In this document: positions 25,469 to 34,995 of the stretch, piece after piece | How the letters are laid out: the number at the start of each line of letters is the position of its first letter | Position numbering within the stretch: position 1 is the first letter of the stretch | Source of the DNA: Moraxella pluranimalium | Lineage (GTDB): Bacteria > Pseudomonadota > Gammaproteobacteria > Pseudomonadales > Moraxellaceae | NCBI RefSeq assembly: GCF_002014825.1 | Contig: NZ_MUYU01000029.1 | Location: forward strand, 1 to 64,000 | Direction: 5' to 3' | Length of the DNA stretch: 64,000 bases | The notes under the pieces: generated by a model | Databases searched by the model: none | Told to the model about the DNA's origin: nothing | Seen by the model: the letters and a program-made list of their open reading frames with translations, nothing else | Position numbers and translations under genes: made by a program

Positions 25469-26616
25469 GACGCATCAAGGTCGCCCCACGCCCCGACTGG
25501 CAAGGGGAAATGGCTCGTATTGGCTTTGATTATCACAGCATCGATGGCAATTATTGGCAAGAAGATGCCTGCTATATCTTCGATGAACGCCAAATCGATA
25601 CCATCGAAACCGCCACCGAGACACTGCATCAGATGTACCTACAAGCCGTCGCCCATGTCGTCAAAACAGGCGACTATGCACGGCTTGGGCTATCAGATAC
25701 TGCTGCACGCCTGATTGAGCACAGCTTCAAAAATCGTGAGCCAAGCCTATACGGTCGCTTTGATTTGTGCTTTGATGGGACAAACGCGCCCAAGCTATAC
25801 GAGTACAATGCCGACACGCCCACTTCCCTGTTTGAAGCCAGTGTCGCACAGTGGTATTGGCTACAGGCACAAGGCGGTGAGCTGAGTGGCGCTGACCAGT
25901 TTAATAGCATTCATGAACGGCTATTGGTGGAATTTGGGGCGATGAAGCCTGCGATTGGGCAGGATAAGCTGTATTTCACCGCTGTCTCTGCCAGTGTCGA
26001 AGACTACACCACCACCCGCTATCTACAAGATGTCGCCATCCAAGCAGGGCTTAATACCGACTATATCGATATCGGTGCGATTGGTCATCGGGCGCATGAT
26101 GGGCGATTTACCGACTTACAAGACCATGCCATCAGCCATCTGTTCAAGCTGTATCCGTGGGAGTGGCTACTCTCCGAAGCCTTTGGCAGTCATATCGAGC
26201 ACAGTGGCACGCAGTTTATCGAGCCTGCTTATAAGCTACTCATGAGCAACAAAGCTTTGCTTGCTGTGCTGTGGGAGCTATTCCCAAATCATCCAAATCT
26301 GCTACCAGCAAGCCTAAACCCATCTGCCATCGCAGGCAATATGGTCAAAAAGCCATTTTTCTCTCGTGAAGGGGCAAACATCAGCCTGCACCAAGACGGC
26401 ATGAACATCGCAACCGATGGCATCTATGGTCAAGAAGGCTATGTTTATCAAGCACTTAGCCCACTACCGCAGTTCACCAATCATCAAGGCCAAGCTGTCT
26501 ATACAGTGATAGGTAGCTGGATTATCGGTCATAGCCCAGCAGGGATTGGCGTGCGTGAAGACAGTACACTGATTACTAAGGATACAAGCTTGTTTGTGCC
26601 ACACGCATTTATGTGA
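25465..26616 (+). CDS. YgiC-type ATP-grasp ligase (glutathionylspermidine synthase family)
   Basis: 383 residues of the glutathionylspermidine-synthase-like ATP-grasp family (FDYHSIDGNYWQED, YEYNADTPTSLFEA, LYPWEWL, MVKKPFFSREGANI, GSWIIGHSPAGIGVRED). YgiC and YjfC homologues join peptides or amines using ATP; their substrate is not known. A GTG start at 25465 overlaps the lipoprotein stop by four bases (GTGA), so the two are translationally coupled, matching the ygiB-ygiC pairing in enterics. Confidence 0.85.
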   Translation: MRRIKVAPRPDWQGEMARIGFDYHSIDGNYWQEDACYIFDERQIDTIETATETLHQMYLQAVAHVVKTGDYARLGLSDTAARLIEHSFKNREPSLYGRFDLCFDGTNAPKLYEYNADTPTSLFEASVAQWYWLQAQGGELSGADQFNSIHERLLVEFGAMKPAIGQDKLYFTAVSASVEDYTTTRYLQDVAIQAGLNTDYIDIGAIGHRAHDGRFTDLQDHAISHLFKLYPWEWLLSEAFGSHIEHSGTQFIEPAYKLLMSNKALLAVLWELFPNHPNLLPASLNPSAIAGNMVKKPFFSREGANISLHQDGMNIATDGIYGQEGYVYQALSPLPQFTNHQGQAVYTVIGSWIIGHSPAGIGVREDSTLITKDTSLFVPHAFM

Positions 26617-26650
26617 TGTAAGTTTAACAACTTGTTTTTACAAGCTTATA

Positions 26651-26693
26651 AAAAAACCGTTCGTAACGCTTATCACGGCACGAACGGTTTTTT
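26651..26693. terminator. Bidirectional intrinsic terminator
   Basis: AAAAAACCGTTCGT / ACGAACGGTTTTTT stem (14 bp) between the ygiC-like gene and the convergent peptidase gene. Confidence 0.85.
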
Positions 26694-26741
26694 ATTATCC
26701 ATCATATTTTGACAGCTTAAGCAAATACAATCCACTTCCCA

Positions 26742-27431
26742 TCACACTCGCCCTTTGAGCATTCGATGCCATGTCTGATAATCAGACATGACACTCTCTA
26801 CACTCGCCCAAAACTCACGGCTGTGATTAGCGTGAATCAGATGGCACAGCTCATGCACCAGTACATAATCCGTGCAAGCCTTAGGATAGCTGACCAGATG
26901 CGTAGAAAGTGCGATTTTGGCGGTGCGTACATTACAACTCCCCCAGCGACTCACCATCGGCTTGATGCTGATATAACTTGCTGATTTGCCGACTTTGGCT
27001 TGCCATTTTTCTAGAATGTCATCAACATAGTTTGCCAATTCATAGCGGTCAATCCATGCCTTGCAGTCATCGGGTGCAAGCGTCGTCAGTCGCCTAAATG
27101 TGCGTGCGTGGATTTGGTGCTGATGGCTTGCTAGCCACATTGCCAAATCAAACGGCTCGCCCCACAGATAGCCCATCGCTGCCGGCTTTTGCTCATTAGC
27201 TTGGATAAGTTTTTGGTGCGCAGATACCGCCCAATCATAGCGCGCACGAATCATCGCAATCAGCCGATGCTCGCTGATATGCACAGGATAGCTGACCAAA
27301 AACTCGTCCAATTTCACCCGAAAGTTGATGTTTTTGATGCGTTTTTTGGTCAATATAAGACGCATACCTGCTTGAGCAAAGTCATCGTGCAAGCTTGCCA
27401 GTGTGTCTTTTTGATTTATCCAATTGAGCAC
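26742..27431 (-). CDS. YgjP-like (DUF45) zinc metallopeptidase
   Basis: 229 residues of the DUF45/YgjP family. The zinc site HELCHLIHANH at about residues 193-203 supplies the metal histidines and catalytic glutamate, and a conserved SRWGSCNVRTAKIALSTHLVSYP precedes it. Members resemble the protease part of SprT/WLM proteins; the substrate is unknown. Single gene, separately transcribed. Confidence 0.85.
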   Translation of the reverse strand: MLNWINQKDTLASLHDDFAQAGMRLILTKKRIKNINFRVKLDEFLVSYPVHISEHRLIAMIRARYDWAVSAHQKLIQANEQKPAAMGYLWGEPFDLAMWLASHQHQIHARTFRRLTTLAPDDCKAWIDRYELANYVDDILEKWQAKVGKSASYISIKPMVSRWGSCNVRTAKIALSTHLVSYPKACTDYVLVHELCHLIHANHSREFWASVESVMSDYQTWHRMLKGRV

Positions 27432-27505
27432 TGATTTGACCTGTGATAATGATTATAAAATTGCACAAATTGTACCATGCTTAGACCAATTTCACCCAAC
27501 AAAAA

Positions 27506-27529
27506 ACGAGTCATCGGCTGATGACTCGT
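27506..27529 (-). terminator. Intrinsic terminator of the OmpA-family gene
   Basis: ACGAGTCATC, four-base loop, GATGACTCGT, then six T on the minus strand. Confidence 0.85.
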
Positions 27530-27557
27530 CTTGCAAAAGTGCAATCAAAGGGGTTGA

Positions 27558-28232
27558 TTACATATTTTGTGGGGTGTTGATGGTTAGCTCAACACGGCGG
27601 TTTTGGGCACGGCCTGCGTCAGTTGCATTTGATGCAACAGGTTGTGCTTCACCATAACCAACTGCTTGGATACGGCTTGCTGATACGCCTTGGCTGACTA
27701 GGTAGTTAGCTACCGATAGCGCACGCTGTTTTGATAGGTTCATGTTGTACGCATCAGAACCGTTTGAGTCAGTGTGACCAGCAACGACGATGGTTGTTTG
27801 GTCATATTGCTTCATGGTTTGTGCCAATTGGTTTAGGCTGGTTGTGAATGATGGGTTTAGTGTCGCATCATCATAAGCAAAAGTGATATTGCCCGGCATG
27901 ACAAGGTTGATGTTACCTGTGGTTGGGTCTTGTTTCACTTCAACGCCAGTGCCTGCCATTTGAGTTTGGATTTGCTTAGCTTGCTTTTGCATATATGCAC
28001 CAGCTGCACCGCCGATGACCGCACCGATTGCTGCATCACGGCCAGTGTGCTCACCGCCAGTTGCTTTTGAGATTGCTGCGCCACCTAGTGCACCAGCGAC
28101 TGCACCGATAACAGCTTTATTGATGCCTGTGCCAGTGGTGGTTGTGCCTGTTGTACCTGAAGTTGATGCACAGCCTGCCAATGCAACGCTTGCTGCCAAT
28201 ACTGATACGCCTAGAACTTTCATGCTTTTCAT
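27558..28232 (-). CDS. OmpA-family peptidoglycan-associated lipoprotein
   Basis: 224 residues: lipobox (LAGC), a glycine-zipper segment (AVAGALGGAAISKATGG...GAVIGGAAGAYM) and a C-terminal OmpA domain (about 115-224) with VAGHTDSNGSDAYNMNLSKQRALSV and the NRRVELTI end that binds diaminopimelate in peptidoglycan. Similar to E. coli YiaD. AAGGAG seven bases before the ATG at 28232 fixes the start; the upstream in-frame ATGs lack it. It tethers the outer membrane to the wall. Confidence 0.9.
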   Translation of the reverse strand: MKSMKVLGVSVLAASVALAGCASTSGTTGTTTTGTGINKAVIGAVAGALGGAAISKATGGEHTGRDAAIGAVIGGAAGAYMQKQAKQIQTQMAGTGVEVKQDPTTGNINLVMPGNITFAYDDATLNPSFTTSLNQLAQTMKQYDQTTIVVAGHTDSNGSDAYNMNLSKQRALSVANYLVSQGVSASRIQAVGYGEAQPVASNATDAGRAQNRRVELTINTPQNM

Positions 28233-28739
28233 CGTTTTCTCCTTGTTGAGAATGTTTATAAACGCCATCAAAAACGCTTGATGACTTGCTTGGTTTGTAT
28301 TATGAACGAAAATTCTTACTTGTTTGTAGTAGCTGTGTATCTGCTTAGTGTATTTTCTATAATTTTTAATTGAAAAATTTTCTTAATTGCCATACAGTTT
28401 GTATAAATTTTATGCAAATTCATTCAAAATCCATCAATTCTGTACAAAAATCATCCAAATTTATCGCCAATTTTTCCATACATCGTCTTACTAGCAACAA
28501 ATCATCGGCAATATTGTTTCAAAATTTGTCAAAAATCGCCCCATTTACAGTCTGTATCGTAAATTCTCGCCGTTTTTGGTGGTTTTTTGATAAAATAAGA
28601 TAAATTGTGAACACTTGTCGGCATTTTGACACACTCTGTAACATTCTCGCTGAATTTGGCGATGTGTACGATGTGTGATGTGTTAAAGTAGCAAAAGTTA
28701 TCGTTTCATGCCGTCAAGTTTAGCCAAATGGAATTTATC
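28233..28739. other. AT-rich divergent intergenic region
   Basis: About 500 bp between the OmpA-family gene and the acyltransferase gene. A small inverted repeat CATCAA/TTGATG lies at 28266-28283 in the OmpA-side leader. A 77-codon frame at 28370-28603 has no ribosome site and looks like chance. I see no certain promoter or repeat. Confidence 0.5.
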
Positions 28740-29711
28740 ATGACCCAAACAACCCCCAAGCGTAAGCCCTTTGCTCTATTTCAAAAGCTCCACGACGGCA
28801 CGCCCAAGCTTGCGCAAAAATTATCACTCATCACAAGCACGGGCACGATTGCTGCCAATAGTCTTGCCTTTGGCTTGCCTGTTATGAGTGCAGGCATCTT
28901 AAAGACACTGACCAAATCCAAGCGTGCAGATGATACCGTCATTGGCATCGCCAATCATTGGATTAATACCAATAACTTATTGATTGATAAGGTATTACCA
29001 AAAAAAGATTGGCGCATCACCCTGCCTGATGACCTAAACCCCAACGGCAGATACCTACTCATCTGCAACCATCAATCATGGGTGGATACGAGTATCATTC
29101 AGTACATCAGCGAAAATCGCCTGCCGATTACCCGTTTTTTTGCCAAGCATGAGCTGATTTATATTCCAATTGTCGGTCAGACCTTTTATTTTTTGGACTT
29201 TCCGATGATGAAGCGCCACTCAAAAGAAGCGCTTGCCAAAAATCCTGCGCTTGCCGGCCGTGACATCGAAGAAGCTCGCCGTGCCTGTCAGCTATTGACC
29301 GGTAAGCCTTTTGTGCTACTCAATTATCTTGAAGGCACTCGCTTTACCCCTGCCAAGCACCAAAAACAGCAGTCGCCTTATCGACATCTGCTCAAGCCCA
29401 AAGCGGGCGGTTTTGCGCTTGCCATCTCAAGTCTAGGCGAAGAGATTGACGGTATCTTGGATATGACCATCGTCTATCCTGATGGCACACCCGAATATAG
29501 CGATTTGTGGTCGGGCAAATTGACCCGATTAGGCGTGAATATTGAGCACATCAAGCTTGATGATGCATTGTTTGATGCGCTCAAGCGTGGCGAATACAAC
29601 AGCAATGATGCCATCAAAGCCGAGCTATTTACCGCACTTGATACGATTTGGCAAGCCAAAGATGCCCAGATTGATGAGATGCTTGCCGACTTTGGCAATG
29701 ACACACACTGA
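28740..29711 (+). CDS. YihG-like 1-acylglycerol-3-phosphate acyltransferase family protein
   Basis: 323 residues of the PlsC superfamily with the catalytic NHQSWVD (HX4D) block near residue 105, a KHELIYIPIVGQ stretch and the EGTR phosphate-binding motif. It resembles E. coli YihG, which acylates lysophosphatidic acid. The ATG at 28740 is preferred over the one at 28728 by position of a GGA. A membrane segment near residues 30-55 anchors it. It is followed after 51 bp by a membrane-protein gene on the same strand. Confidence 0.85.
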   Translation: MTQTTPKRKPFALFQKLHDGTPKLAQKLSLITSTGTIAANSLAFGLPVMSAGILKTLTKSKRADDTVIGIANHWINTNNLLIDKVLPKKDWRITLPDDLNPNGRYLLICNHQSWVDTSIIQYISENRLPITRFFAKHELIYIPIVGQTFYFLDFPMMKRHSKEALAKNPALAGRDIEEARRACQLLTGKPFVLLNYLEGTRFTPAKHQKQQSPYRHLLKPKAGGFALAISSLGEEIDGILDMTIVYPDGTPEYSDLWSGKLTRLGVNIEHIKLDDALFDALKRGEYNSNDAIKAELFTALDTIWQAKDAQIDEMLADFGNDTH

Positions 29712-29762
29712 TTTTTTGATGCATCCTTTGCACTTTTTTTAAGCGATATTTAAGCGACAACT

Positions 29763-30854
29763 ATGCGACAAACCCCTGATTTAGACGATTTTAAACTGCC
29801 CCAACAGCACGAACTGCCTGATGATGTCATCCCCATCTATGGCACGGACAAGGATGAGACACGAGAAGTCAGCACGGCTAAGCTTGCCTATGACATCTTG
29901 ATGTTGATTTTGCTTGTCATTGATTTGACCCTGATTGCGGTGGATAATATTTTGATGAGCGAATTTGCTGGTAGTATCGTAAGCTATCTGGGTGTGCCTG
30001 ATGCGCTCAGCACTTATCAAAATACGTACCATCTGTCGGTGGCGACGGTGGCGGGATTTTTTACCATCTTTTGGGTGGCGGATTTGAGCATTCGTTGGCT
30101 GATTGCCATCAAAAAACGCACTTATTATCGCTGGTTCTTTTTCCCATTTGTGCATTGGTATGAAGTGCTTGGCTGTTTTCCTGCACTGCGTGCGTTTCGA
30201 CTACTGCGTGCGGTGGTGATTATCAAGCGACTACACAGTCTTGGTATCCAAGTCATCCCCGAGCAATGGCTCAAATCGGCTCGTTTTTATTATCATATCT
30301 TATTAGAAGAGTTGTCTGACCGTGTGATTTTGACGGCGATTGATAATTTTCGAGCACAGCTTAGCCACAGTCAAAATCATGGCGAGCTACTACACCGCAC
30401 CGTCAGCCAAAACCGCCATGAAATCGAAACGGCACTTTTGACCATGCTACGCACCGAGCTGACCCCACGCCTGCAAGCGGCGCTACTTGCCGAACAAGGC
30501 GCTAAGCTGTCCGCCGATATCGGTCGTGCTGTCGAAAAAGCACTCATCGATACGCCTGAATTGCGTAAATATCTTAAGCTGATTCCGATTGCTGGCGGTA
30601 TGATTGAGTCACAAATTACCAATGTCGGTAAGCACATCGGCGAGAATGTCACTACCGCCATCAATGCACACCTATTCAATGATGAGACGCTTGACGGGCT
30701 AATGCAATCGGTGGCGCATGGCGTGGCGCAGATTGATACATCACGCCCAGAAGTGCAGATACTTGTGACCGATATCGTCGAAGATGTGCTAATCGCCTTT
30801 GAACAACAAGTCAAAGAACAGCAGTGGAAACACGCTCAGCAGCTGCCGTTGTAA
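29763..30854 (+). CDS. Membrane protein with voltage-sensor-like helices
   Basis: 363 residues. The N-terminal half has about four helices (about 40-145), including an arginine-rich segment RAFRLLRAVVIIKRLHSL that resembles an S4 voltage sensor and its linker. No pore helix or selectivity filter follows. The C-terminal 200 residues are soluble and alpha-helical. I do not know its function; ion-channel-like proteins without a pore are the nearest comparison. It ends at a strong terminator and probably shares a transcript with the acyltransferase gene. Confidence 0.7.
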   Translation: MRQTPDLDDFKLPQQHELPDDVIPIYGTDKDETREVSTAKLAYDILMLILLVIDLTLIAVDNILMSEFAGSIVSYLGVPDALSTYQNTYHLSVATVAGFFTIFWVADLSIRWLIAIKKRTYYRWFFFPFVHWYEVLGCFPALRAFRLLRAVVIIKRLHSLGIQVIPEQWLKSARFYYHILLEELSDRVILTAIDNFRAQLSHSQNHGELLHRTVSQNRHEIETALLTMLRTELTPRLQAALLAEQGAKLSADIGRAVEKALIDTPELRKYLKLIPIAGGMIESQITNVGKHIGENVTTAINAHLFNDETLDGLMQSVAHGVAQIDTSRPEVQILVTDIVEDVLIAFEQQVKEQQWKHAQQLPL

Positions 30855-30871
30855 ATCTTGATTATCAAGCC

Positions 30872-30900
30872 AAAAGCAGAATGCCAGTCATTCTGCTTTT
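30872..30900 (+). terminator. Intrinsic terminator
   Basis: AAAAGCAGAATG, five-base loop, CATTCTGCTTTT plus T-run, 18 bp after the stop codon. Confidence 0.88.
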
Positions 30901-30971
30901 TTTATCACACTTATCATACATGACAAGGCAAATCTGATACAATATCGCTTTTTTTAGATGATGATATCGCC

Positions 30972-32369
30972 ATGCTACTTGACCTAAACCGCTATCAATT
31001 CACCACCTACAAAAAAGAGCTGTCCGAGCTGATTACGCTTGGTATTCCCATGCTACTTGCGCAGGTTGCCCAAGTCGGCACAAGCTTTGTTGATACGGTG
31101 ATGGCAGGTGGTGCAGGCAAGTCAGATTTGGCAGCAGTGGCACTCGGTAGCAGTGTCTTTGTGACTGTCTATGTAACCTTGATGGGAGTGATGACATCAC
31201 TCAATCCGATGATTGCTCAGCTATTTGGCGCAAAAGGCAGTCATGAAGTGGGTGAGATGGGACGACAAGGGCTGTGGTACGGACTGATTATGGGTATCAT
31301 CGGCATGGGGCTGATGTGGCTTGCGATTACGCCGTTTAAGCTATGGCTGGATGTCAGCGAGCAGACGCTCACCATCGCCGAGAATTATCTATGGTTCATC
31401 GGGCTTGCCATGCCTGCGGCGATGATTCATCGAGCCTTGCACGCTTATGCATCAAGCCTAAACCGCCCCAAGCTTATCATGTGGGTCAGCTGGCTGTGTT
31501 TTGTGCTGAACATTCCGTTGAACTGGATTTTTGTTTATGGCAAATTTGGGATGCCTGCGTTGGGCGGGGCTGGCTGTGGGCTGGCGACGGCGATTGTATT
31601 TTGGGTCAATGCCGCCGTGCTGTGGGTGCTGATTGTCAAGGATAAGCACTTTGACCAATTTGGTCTGATGGCACGATTTAGCCTGCCCAATCCCAAAACC
31701 TTAGGCGAGATGACACGGCTTGGCGTGCCGATTGGCTTATCGTTTTTTATTGAAGTGAGCCTATTTACCTGTATCATGTTTTTGGTGGCGAAATTGGATG
31801 GCAATACCGAAGATTTTGTCGCTGCACAGCAAGTTGTCATGAGTCTAACAAGCTTGATTTTTATGATTCCCCAAAGTCTTGGCAGTGCATCGACGGTGCG
31901 TGTGGGCTTTAGTCTTGGACAAGAGCGATTTGCGCGAGCACGCTATATCTCAGGCGTGGCGATTCTCTCAGCGATTGTGGCATCAGTTGGCACGGCGTTA
32001 TTTCTCGTGGCGTTTCGCTATCCGCTTGCGCAGATGTACACCGATGATATGGCGGTGATTGAGATTGCGGCATCGCTGATATTGTTTGCAGCGGCGTTTC
32101 AGCTGGTGGATGCGGTGCAATGCGTGGCAAGCTATGCCCTGCGTGGCTATAAGGTGACAAGTATTCCGATGGTGATTCACATCATCGCCTTTTGGGGCTG
32201 TGGCTTGATACCGGGCTATGTGATGGCATTTTTTGGCGGTATGGGGATTTATGGCTTTTGGACGGCACTGGTCATCTCGCTTGGCGTGGCGGCGGTGTTT
32301 TTGCTATGGTATTTAGAAGTGCATAGCAAAAAAGTGGTGCACGAATCACGAGTACGCACACTCGGCTGA
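30972..32369 (+). CDS. MATE-family multidrug exporter (NorM-like)
   Basis: 465 residues with twelve predicted helices in two six-helix bundles and family motifs (LGIPMLLAQVAQVGTSFVDTVMAG, VALGSSV, LGVPIGLSFFIEVS, MIPQSLGSASTVRVG). NorM-type proteins export cationic drugs in exchange for Na+ or H+. Single gene, convergent with the GDYXXLXY gene only four bases away. A TATCGC/TACAAT-type promoter may lie near 30938-30945. Confidence 0.9.
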   Translation: MLLDLNRYQFTTYKKELSELITLGIPMLLAQVAQVGTSFVDTVMAGGAGKSDLAAVALGSSVFVTVYVTLMGVMTSLNPMIAQLFGAKGSHEVGEMGRQGLWYGLIMGIIGMGLMWLAITPFKLWLDVSEQTLTIAENYLWFIGLAMPAAMIHRALHAYASSLNRPKLIMWVSWLCFVLNIPLNWIFVYGKFGMPALGGAGCGLATAIVFWVNAAVLWVLIVKDKHFDQFGLMARFSLPNPKTLGEMTRLGVPIGLSFFIEVSLFTCIMFLVAKLDGNTEDFVAAQQVVMSLTSLIFMIPQSLGSASTVRVGFSLGQERFARARYISGVAILSAIVASVGTALFLVAFRYPLAQMYTDDMAVIEIAASLILFAAAFQLVDAVQCVASYALRGYKVTSIPMVIHIIAFWGCGLIPGYVMAFFGGMGIYGFWTALVISLGVAAVFLLWYLEVHSKKVVHESRVRTLG

Positions 32370-32373
32370 TGAT

Positions 32374-32910
32374 TTATTGCCAAGCTATTGCTTGTCCACC
32401 ATCAGCATGAGGTACGCCCTGCCACCATGATGTCTGCGTGCAACCAAGTGATGCAAGCGCATCATCCACCAAGTCCACAAGCATGACTTGGCCATCATCA
32501 CGAACAGACAGCTTGGCATAGCTTGCTTTGGCATAGCACTCGCCCAAGCCTTCGGCAAACATAAAGCTATCGGTTGCAGGATACCACTGCCATCTGTTGT
32601 GTTTGAGCATTAACGGCGTATCATGCTTGGCAGATGCTTGCCAATCGACACTGACAATACGCCCATCGCCATCAATCTGCGCCCATGCTTGACGCCATCG
32701 AGCGGTTTCACTTATCATCCCACCATCATTCACGCCTGATAATTCATAGCCTAATTGCATATAATCACCCTGCATGAGCGATCTAGGATCGGCAGGTGCG
32801 AGCTTGGCATAGACAGTCTGCCCCTGCGATAGATGCTGTTCATGCTGATAAATCAGCACACCGCCTACGATTGTCGTTAGTAGGGCAATGATGATTGGTT
32901 GCAATTTCAT
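32374..32910 (-). CDS. GDYXXLXY-domain protein
   Basis: 178 residues with an N-terminal membrane helix and the signature GDYMQLGYEL near residue 49, defining the GDYXXLXY family. Function is unknown. The gene overlaps the upstream DUF2157 gene by four bases (ATGA), the standard pairing for this family, which implies a two-protein membrane complex. Confidence 0.85.
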   Translation of the reverse strand: MKLQPIIIALLTTIVGGVLIYQHEQHLSQGQTVYAKLAPADPRSLMQGDYMQLGYELSGVNDGGMISETARWRQAWAQIDGDGRIVSVDWQASAKHDTPLMLKHNRWQWYPATDSFMFAEGLGECYAKASYAKLSVRDDGQVMLVDLVDDALASLGCTQTSWWQGVPHADGGQAIAWQ

Positions 32911-34709
32911 ACACTCACCCCCTTGATAGACTCAGCAGATACTTGGCGATCTAGCAAAACACCCATCGTCAGCACCACCACACCACTCACAAAAATCGTG
33001 GCAAATTTCACCAAAAACGGCAACGATAACTGATAATAAAACAGCCACAACAGCCCAATCCCCACCATCAATGCCAGTGCATACACCAGATAATCACGAC
33101 GCATCACCGCCACCCCAAGCACCATCAGCACCGCAAGCAAATGCCCATAGCCAAACCCTGCCACCACCCCAAGCGGCAATAGCCACAGCATCACGCTCAT
33201 CGGCAAGCGAGCAAGTAGCACGCCAAATAGTATCAATAATGGCAACGCCGCCATTACTTGATTATCCAGCTGATGCCCAGCAACGCCAAAATACGCCCCA
33301 AATCCTGCCACCACCGACAGCACCAAGCACGCCGCCCATCGCCATGACAGATGTGCCCGCACTAGCCACGCCTGCTTGCTCAGCAAAAATACAGGCAATA
33401 AGCCAAGCGCATACAACCCCACCCCCGATGGACTTAGATGCTCATAATCGGCCAGCCTATCAAACGACCCAAAGCTTTGCACCACCATCGATAGATATAA
33501 CGCCATCGTATGCACAAGCAAATACAGCCAATGCACACGGCATCGCCACAGTAGCACGAGTACACACGCCTGCACTGCCATCAGCGCCCATAGACTGTTT
33601 TGCTTAAGCTGATCCAACAGCGTATATGCCACAAGCCCCATGCCGACGATTACGAGTGCATAGCCCAGATGGCGAGCATAGGCACTGTATTGCCATTTGA
33701 TTAGCCCCCCAAAGCCAAGCATCAGCACCACGAGCGCATACACGGCATTCACCCACACCGATGACACACCCATCAGCACATCCACCACCAGCCAAATCAA
33801 GGCAAATAAGCTACTTAGCCAACCACCAACGGCAAGCAGTGCTGTTTGGACTTTGGCAAGATTTTGCCCAAAGTGCTGATAAATGCCAAAGGCAAGCGCC
33901 CCAAACCACACATGAGCCAAGATGGTAATGACAAGCAAAGAGTGTATCTCAAGACCCATCACCACAGCGCCAAACACCGCCAACGCCCCACCGACCACAC
34001 CAATGGCAATGCTTGCCGTCTGCTCAGATGCCGACAGGCGAACCCTTGCCCATAGTGCAAATAACCACGGCGAGACCACCACCATAAGCGTACAAAACAA
34101 CTGTGCTGCCGACAGCCTAGACCAATCAACACTTGCCGTATAAACCGCAATCATCGACAAACCCAGCGCCACAAGCCACGACAGGCGACACCGCCCAAAT
34201 ACTCGCCACCCCCCAAGCAACAACACCATCGCCCACGCAGGATACCAATACTCATTCCATGCCATCTGATCGACCGTCAGCCACAGTGCAATCTGCGACA
34301 CCACCATCAATAGCACCATCGCCCCGTCATTGACCCGATACAGCCACGGCACAATCAATAGTGACCACAGCACAAACAGCCACAGACTATCTGCGCCCGT
34401 CTGATACACCTGACCAATCACCGCAAGCAGCAGCCCCGCCATCAGCGCACACACCGTATGCAGCGCACTCATCCACACGCCCGCCGTACGCAGACTCGCC
34501 ACAGCAGACAGCATAAGCACCGCCATCGGAATGGCAATCTTGACCATATCGGACAGTAGCAGCCAATTTGCCCCCACAAGATACAACAATGACACCGCCA
34601 CGAGTGCCAAGCCAAATAGCCCAAAATGCGCCGTCATCTGCGGTGAGATGAGTGCGTGTGCGATGGTGGTTGATGGCGTTTTTGCCGGTGTTGTCTTGAT
34701 GCGTGCCAT
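32907..34709 (-). CDS. DUF2157/DUF4401 polytopic membrane protein
   Basis: 600 residues with around sixteen or more hydrophobic segments. The N-terminal part resembles DUF2157 (FGLFGLALVAVSLLYLVGANW) and the C-terminal half DUF4401; both families accompany GDYXXLXY proteins. The two domains are fused here. Function is unknown. The downstream GDYXXLXY gene is translationally coupled. No soluble enzymatic domain is visible. Confidence 0.8.
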   Translation of the reverse strand: MARIKTTPAKTPSTTIAHALISPQMTAHFGLFGLALVAVSLLYLVGANWLLLSDMVKIAIPMAVLMLSAVASLRTAGVWMSALHTVCALMAGLLLAVIGQVYQTGADSLWLFVLWSLLIVPWLYRVNDGAMVLLMVVSQIALWLTVDQMAWNEYWYPAWAMVLLLGGWRVFGRCRLSWLVALGLSMIAVYTASVDWSRLSAAQLFCTLMVVVSPWLFALWARVRLSASEQTASIAIGVVGGALAVFGAVVMGLEIHSLLVITILAHVWFGALAFGIYQHFGQNLAKVQTALLAVGGWLSSLFALIWLVVDVLMGVSSVWVNAVYALVVLMLGFGGLIKWQYSAYARHLGYALVIVGMGLVAYTLLDQLKQNSLWALMAVQACVLVLLWRCRVHWLYLLVHTMALYLSMVVQSFGSFDRLADYEHLSPSGVGLYALGLLPVFLLSKQAWLVRAHLSWRWAACLVLSVVAGFGAYFGVAGHQLDNQVMAALPLLILFGVLLARLPMSVMLWLLPLGVVAGFGYGHLLAVLMVLGVAVMRRDYLVYALALMVGIGLLWLFYYQLSLPFLVKFATIFVSGVVVLTMGVLLDRQVSAESIKGVSV

Positions 34710-34729
34710 GTGTTTATTCCAATAAAAAA

Positions 34730-34758
34730 ATACCGCCCATAATCATTATAGGCGGTAT
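34730..34758 (-). terminator. Intrinsic terminator of the cold-shock gene
   Basis: ATACCGCC / GGCGGTAT stem with a 13-nt loop and a long T-run on the minus strand. Confidence 0.85.
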
Positions 34759-34782
34759 TTGCAACTTGGCAATACCAAGCGA

Positions 34783-34995
34783 TTAGATTGCTTCGATTTC
34801 TTCAGCTTGTGGGCCTTTTTTGCCTTCGCCTAGAATGAATGATACTTTTTGACCTTCAGCAAGGGTCTTAAAACCAGAACCTTTGATGGCGCTATAATGT
34901 GCGAACACATCTTGACCGCCATTGTCTTGAGCGATAAAGCCAAAACCTTTTGATTCATTGAACCACTTAACAGTGCCTAAAACTTTGTTTGACAT
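34783..34995 (-). CDS. CspA-family cold-shock protein
   Basis: 70 residues, one cold-shock domain with RNP1 (KGFGFIA) and RNP2 (VFAHYSAI). It binds single-stranded RNA or DNA and melts RNA structures. Length and sequence are standard. TTAGGAAAAT precedes the ATG. A long, structured leader upstream suggests post-transcriptional cold control. Confidence 0.95.
   Translation of the reverse strand: MSNKVLGTVKWFNESKGFGFIAQDNGGQDVFAHYSAIKGSGFKTLAEGQKVSFILGEGKKGPQAEEIEAI

Noticed and set aside
28370..28603. 77-codon frame in the AT-rich gap
   Set aside because: No ribosome site, random-looking composition.
33071..33607. 178-codon Pro/Ser/Ala-rich frame antisense to the DUF2157 gene
   Set aside because: Composition is the mirror of a hydrophobic membrane gene on the other strand.
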